From NCBI GenBank assembly GCA_007128865.1, contig SKWP01000375.1:1-8648 (forward strand): 8,648 nt of DNA, written 5' to 3'. The notes beneath the pieces were generated by a model. The model searched no databases and was not told the origin of the DNA. It saw nothing but the letters and a program-made list of their open reading frames with translations. The stretch is from Paracoccaceae bacterium. Lineage in GTDB: Bacteria; Pseudomonadota; Alphaproteobacteria; Rhodobacterales; Rhodobacteraceae. Below are positions 7,117 through 8,648 of this stretch, in pieces; the stretch's first letter is position 1, and every line of letters starts with the position of its first letter. Made by a program: the position numbers and the translations under genes.

Positions 7117-7129
7117 CCGGCCGTTAACC
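7111..7129. promoter_or_regulatory. CtrA-like TTAA-N7-TTAA inverted repeat
   Basis: GGTTAAC-CGGCC-GTTAACC is a perfect 7-bp inverted repeat with a 5-nt centre that overlaps the permease stop codon. It contains TTAA-N7-TTAAC, a full match to the CtrA core consensus. It lies 22 nt upstream of the lipoprotein ATG. A third GTTAACC occurs at 6174-6180, just before the permease ATG. As a hairpin it lacks a T-tract, so a terminator is less likely than a protein-binding site. The position is too near the ATG for a textbook CtrA-activated promoter. Confidence 0.4.
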
Positions 7130-7151
7130 CTGCCGGCAGACCCTTTTCGCC

Positions 7152-7466
7152 ATGCGCATCGCCCTCGTTCTTGTCCCGTTGCTTCTGGCAGCCTGTGCCT
7201 CGCCCTCGCCCGAGTTCATCGGAACCCCTGAAACCAGGGTGACTGTCGAAGGCACGCGCATTGCCGTGTACAGGCGCGGCGAACACGCGCAGGCCATTCG
7301 GCTGGACCGGGCCAGCCGCAGCGAACAGGCCCTGATGCCGGCACGACTCAGGCACGCCATCACCATTGCGACCGGCTGTACGGTTGTGGCGGGAAGCGAG
7401 GGGCCGCAGCTCGGGCTGCTGGCCGACAGCGGCGTGCTGACCGCGCGGATTGCCTGCACACCCTGA
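7152..7466 (+). CDS. Small putative lipoprotein, function unknown
   Basis: The 104-residue product starts with a short basic and hydrophobic signal sequence MRIALVLVPLLLAAC, ending in a lipobox L-A-A-C with C15 as the lipidated residue. The mature part of about 90 residues has two later cysteines (in TGCTVV and IACTP), which could form a disulphide in the periplasm. No known domain is recognised. The ATG at 7152 follows the permease stop by 35 nt on the same strand, with no strong ribosome binding site. Small lipoproteins of this kind are common near the cell envelope of Rhodobacterales, but this one may simply be read through from the permease gene. Confidence 0.78.
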   Translation: MRIALVLVPLLLAACASPSPEFIGTPETRVTVEGTRIAVYRRGEHAQAIRLDRASRSEQALMPARLRHAITIATGCTVVAGSEGPQLGLLADSGVLTARIACTP

Positions 7467-7734
7467 CCGGCCGCTGCGACCAGTCCGGGCTGGTGCTGAC
7501 CGTCTGACAGAAGGCGCCGAACGGCAGCCTGACGCCCCGTGCGAGCAGGCGTGCACCAACCCTTCCTGGCCCGGAATCAAGGCGCGCAGCGCCGCCGGGC
7601 CGCGCCCGACTGCCCCCTCGGGCGGGCGCCGCCCTGTGTTGCGCCTTTGGTCAAGGGCCGCATGGTTCTGCGTGGCAGTCTGGCAAGGCTGTGGTGGCAA
7701 CTGCAAACGGGAACCCTCTGTCGGATGCACAGCC
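7467..7734. other. Convergent intergenic region with repeat copy 2
   Basis: These 268 bases separate the convergent lipoprotein and 91-residue-protein genes. Frames that run across them have no family resemblance and mostly translate the dispersed repeat. A weak 5-bp stem ACCAG/CTGGT (7479-7494) lies just after the lipoprotein stop. No T-tract terminator is visible on either strand. Confidence 0.6.
7564..7644 (-). repeat. Dispersed GC-rich intergenic repeat, copy 2 (inverted)
   Basis: On the minus strand this 81-nt stretch carries block A (7644-7619) and block B (7616-7564) nearly contiguously. Block B matches 284-336 at 52 of 53 bases, block A matches 134-159 at 24 of 26, both by eye. It is in opposite orientation to copy 1 and lies between convergent genes. 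This is the more compact copy and probably closer to the basic unit. No coding function is supported. Confidence 0.8.
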
Positions 7735-8010
7735 CTAAAGAGATCCGCGCTGCGCCTCGGGGTGGGCGGCGGCAAAGGCGCGCAGCGTCTGGAACAGGGC
7801 GCGGGCATGGGCCAGATCGCCGCCGTGCAGGGCGTCGCGGACGTCGTCACAGATCATCGCCATGACGCGCTGCGGGCCCTTGTGAGCATGCATCAGGTAT
7901 TCACCCAGCAGCGCCGCATCCAGTTCCGGCAGATGTTCATGCTCGGCAATCGCCGCAATTTCCGCCCGGGTCAGGCAGGTCATGTCCTCGATGTCTTCCA
8001 GATTGATCAT
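7735..8010 (-). CDS. Conserved small protein of unknown function, probably low-oxygen induced
   Basis: The 91-residue protein looks fully alpha-helical and cytoplasmic, with no signal or membrane segment. It begins MINLEDIEDMTCLTRAEIAAIAEHEHLPE; the pattern LTxxEIAAIAEHEHxPE appears, from memory, in a family of small uncharacterised proteobacterial proteins. It is rich in histidine (H24, H26, H41, H43, H62, H68, H83) with cysteines at 12 and 54, so metal or haem binding is conceivable but not shown. The ATG at 8010 has a strong GGAGGAGG ribosome binding site 4 nt upstream. An FNR box and a good -10 element upstream suggest activation at low oxygen. No function is known to me. Confidence 0.87.
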   Translation of the reverse strand: MINLEDIEDMTCLTRAEIAAIAEHEHLPELDAALLGEYLMHAHKGPQRVMAMICDDVRDALHGGDLAHARALFQTLRAFAAAHPEAQRGSL

Positions 8011-8043
8011 CGGGCCTCCTCCTCCCACTGTCGTCGTTTTGTC

Positions 8044-8086
8044 ATATTATCCGAACACGAGGGTGTCTGCCCTTGACCACGATCAA
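8044..8086 (-). promoter_or_regulatory. FNR/FnrL-dependent class II promoter
   Basis: TTGAC-CACG-ATCAA at 8073-8086 (TTGATCGTGGTCAA on the coding strand) matches the FNR consensus TTGAT-N4-ATCAA at 9 of 10 fixed bases. Downstream on the minus strand is a near-consensus -10 element TAATAT (8049-8044), giving a start near 8037. The FNR box centre (8079.5) then falls about 42 bp upstream of that start, the spacing of class II FNR-activated promoters, where FNR replaces the -35 element. A strong ribosome binding site and the 91-residue gene follow. FNR senses oxygen through an iron-sulphur cluster and activates genes when oxygen is low. Confidence 0.75.
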
Positions 8087-8097
8087 GTTCGGCAGGG

Positions 8098-8648
8098 TCA
8101 ACCGGCATCCGATTCCAGCAGCGCGGCAAGCGGGCCACCCGGTGCCGGTGTCAGTTCGGGCACCGGGCCGCGGGCAAAACTGGACGCGATCAGGGCAAGC
8201 CGGAATTCATGTTCGGCAGCGGCCCGCGCCAGCACCGATAAGAACCCGTCGGATACCTGATCCGAGCGCATGTAGACGCGACTGTCGTCGCCGGCATGCT
8301 GGCCGGTTACCCAGCGATCGGCCCGCCGCAAGACGTACTGGTATTCCTGTGAAGCATGCCCCGCCCGAACGGTTTCGTGCAGCCGCTCCATCTCGGCGCG
8401 TTCCAGAATTCCCAGCGAAATGTCGATACTGTCGTCAACGGCGCGCCAGCGCACGGCGCCGCGCCAGGCCGGATCGGTATCCGGGGTGCTGCGGGCCAGA
8501 GTTGCCGGAACCGCCAGCGAGGCGCCGAGATCGGGAAAATGCAGCATCAGCCAGCCGCTGCGCCGCCGCTCCTGCTCGAAACCGCGCAGCAGCGGCACCA
8601 GGTCGTTCAGCCGCGCCCGGTGGTTCCCGTTCGCATGGCCCAGATAGG
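8098..8648 (-). CDS. Unrecognised protein, N-terminus beyond right edge
   Basis: The minus-strand frame is open from the right edge to the TGA at 8100-8098, giving at least 182 C-terminal residues; an internal GTG at 8598 is not needed as a start because the frame continues upstream with protein-like sequence (YLGHANGNHRARLNDL). I do not recognise a family. The visible part is soluble, mixed alpha/beta in character, with no signal or membrane segment, rich in Arg and acidic residues, and ends ELTPAPGGPLAALLESDAG. It lies upstream of the 91-residue gene on the same strand; its stop is 12 bases from the FNR box, so the two genes need not be co-transcribed. Confidence 0.72.
   Translation of the reverse strand, partial: YLGHANGNHRARLNDLVPLLRGFEQERRRSGWLMLHFPDLGASLAVPATLARSTPDTDPAWRGAVRWRAVDDSIDISLGILERAEMERLHETVRAGHASQEYQYVLRRADRWVTGQHAGDDSRVYMRSDQVSDGFLSVLARAAAEHEFRLALIASSFARGPVPELTPAPGGPLAALLESDAG

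Noticed and set aside
134..7644. Inverted repeats as ends of a composite transposon
   Set aside because: No transposase, no terminal target duplications, and the intervening genes are ordinary chromosomal ones in conserved-looking order.
7113..7850. 245-residue minus-strand frame across the lipoprotein gene and repeat copy 2
   Set aside because: It overlaps the lipoprotein and the 91-residue gene and translates the repeat; no family resemblance.

Overview
The window is GC-rich, densely packed DNA whose genes resemble those of an alphaproteobacterium, most likely of the Rhodobacterales (Roseobacter/Rhodobacter/Paracoccus group). That placement rests on protein style, an FNR/FnrL-type box, TTAA-N7-TTAA CtrA-like motifs and GTG starts; no rRNA, tRNA or other taxonomic marker is present. 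I see no prophage, transposase, CRISPR array or defence locus. Eleven genes are supported, one of them cut by the right edge.

Left part: bases 1-526 hold no convincing gene but carry one copy of a dispersed GC-rich intergenic repeat. A receiver + PP2C/SpoIIE-type phosphatase (527-1804, minus) is divergent from a stand-alone Hpt phosphotransfer protein (1973-2299, plus). Together they look like part of a phosphorelay or partner-switch signalling system, with a near-match to a CtrA box between them.

Middle part: a minus-strand run reads, in transcription order, TetR regulator (6068-5439), HAD phosphatase (5387-4752), ornithine cyclodeaminase/mu-crystallin-family enzyme (4755-3829), RNA 2',3'-cyclic phosphodiesterase ThpR (3816-3280) and the membrane metalloprotease HtpX (3209-2331). 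The HAD and cyclodeaminase genes overlap by ATGA. htpX has a candidate heat-shock (sigma-32-type) promoter in the gap in front of it. The TetR gene is divergent from an AEC-family permease (6187-7116), with a TetR-like inverted repeat between them, so the regulator probably controls the permease and itself.

Right part: a small lipoprotein (7152-7466) follows the permease. Next comes a second, inverted copy of the dispersed repeat, then a 91-residue conserved small protein (8010-7735, minus). Its upstream region has an FNR box placed almost exactly as in a class II FNR-activated promoter, suggesting induction at low oxygen. An unrecognised protein (8648-8098, minus) runs off the right edge.

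Most of the window is ordinary chromosomal housekeeping. The points most worth following are the probable oxygen-regulated small protein, the inverted intergenic repeat pair, and the phosphatase/Hpt pair with its CtrA-like site.
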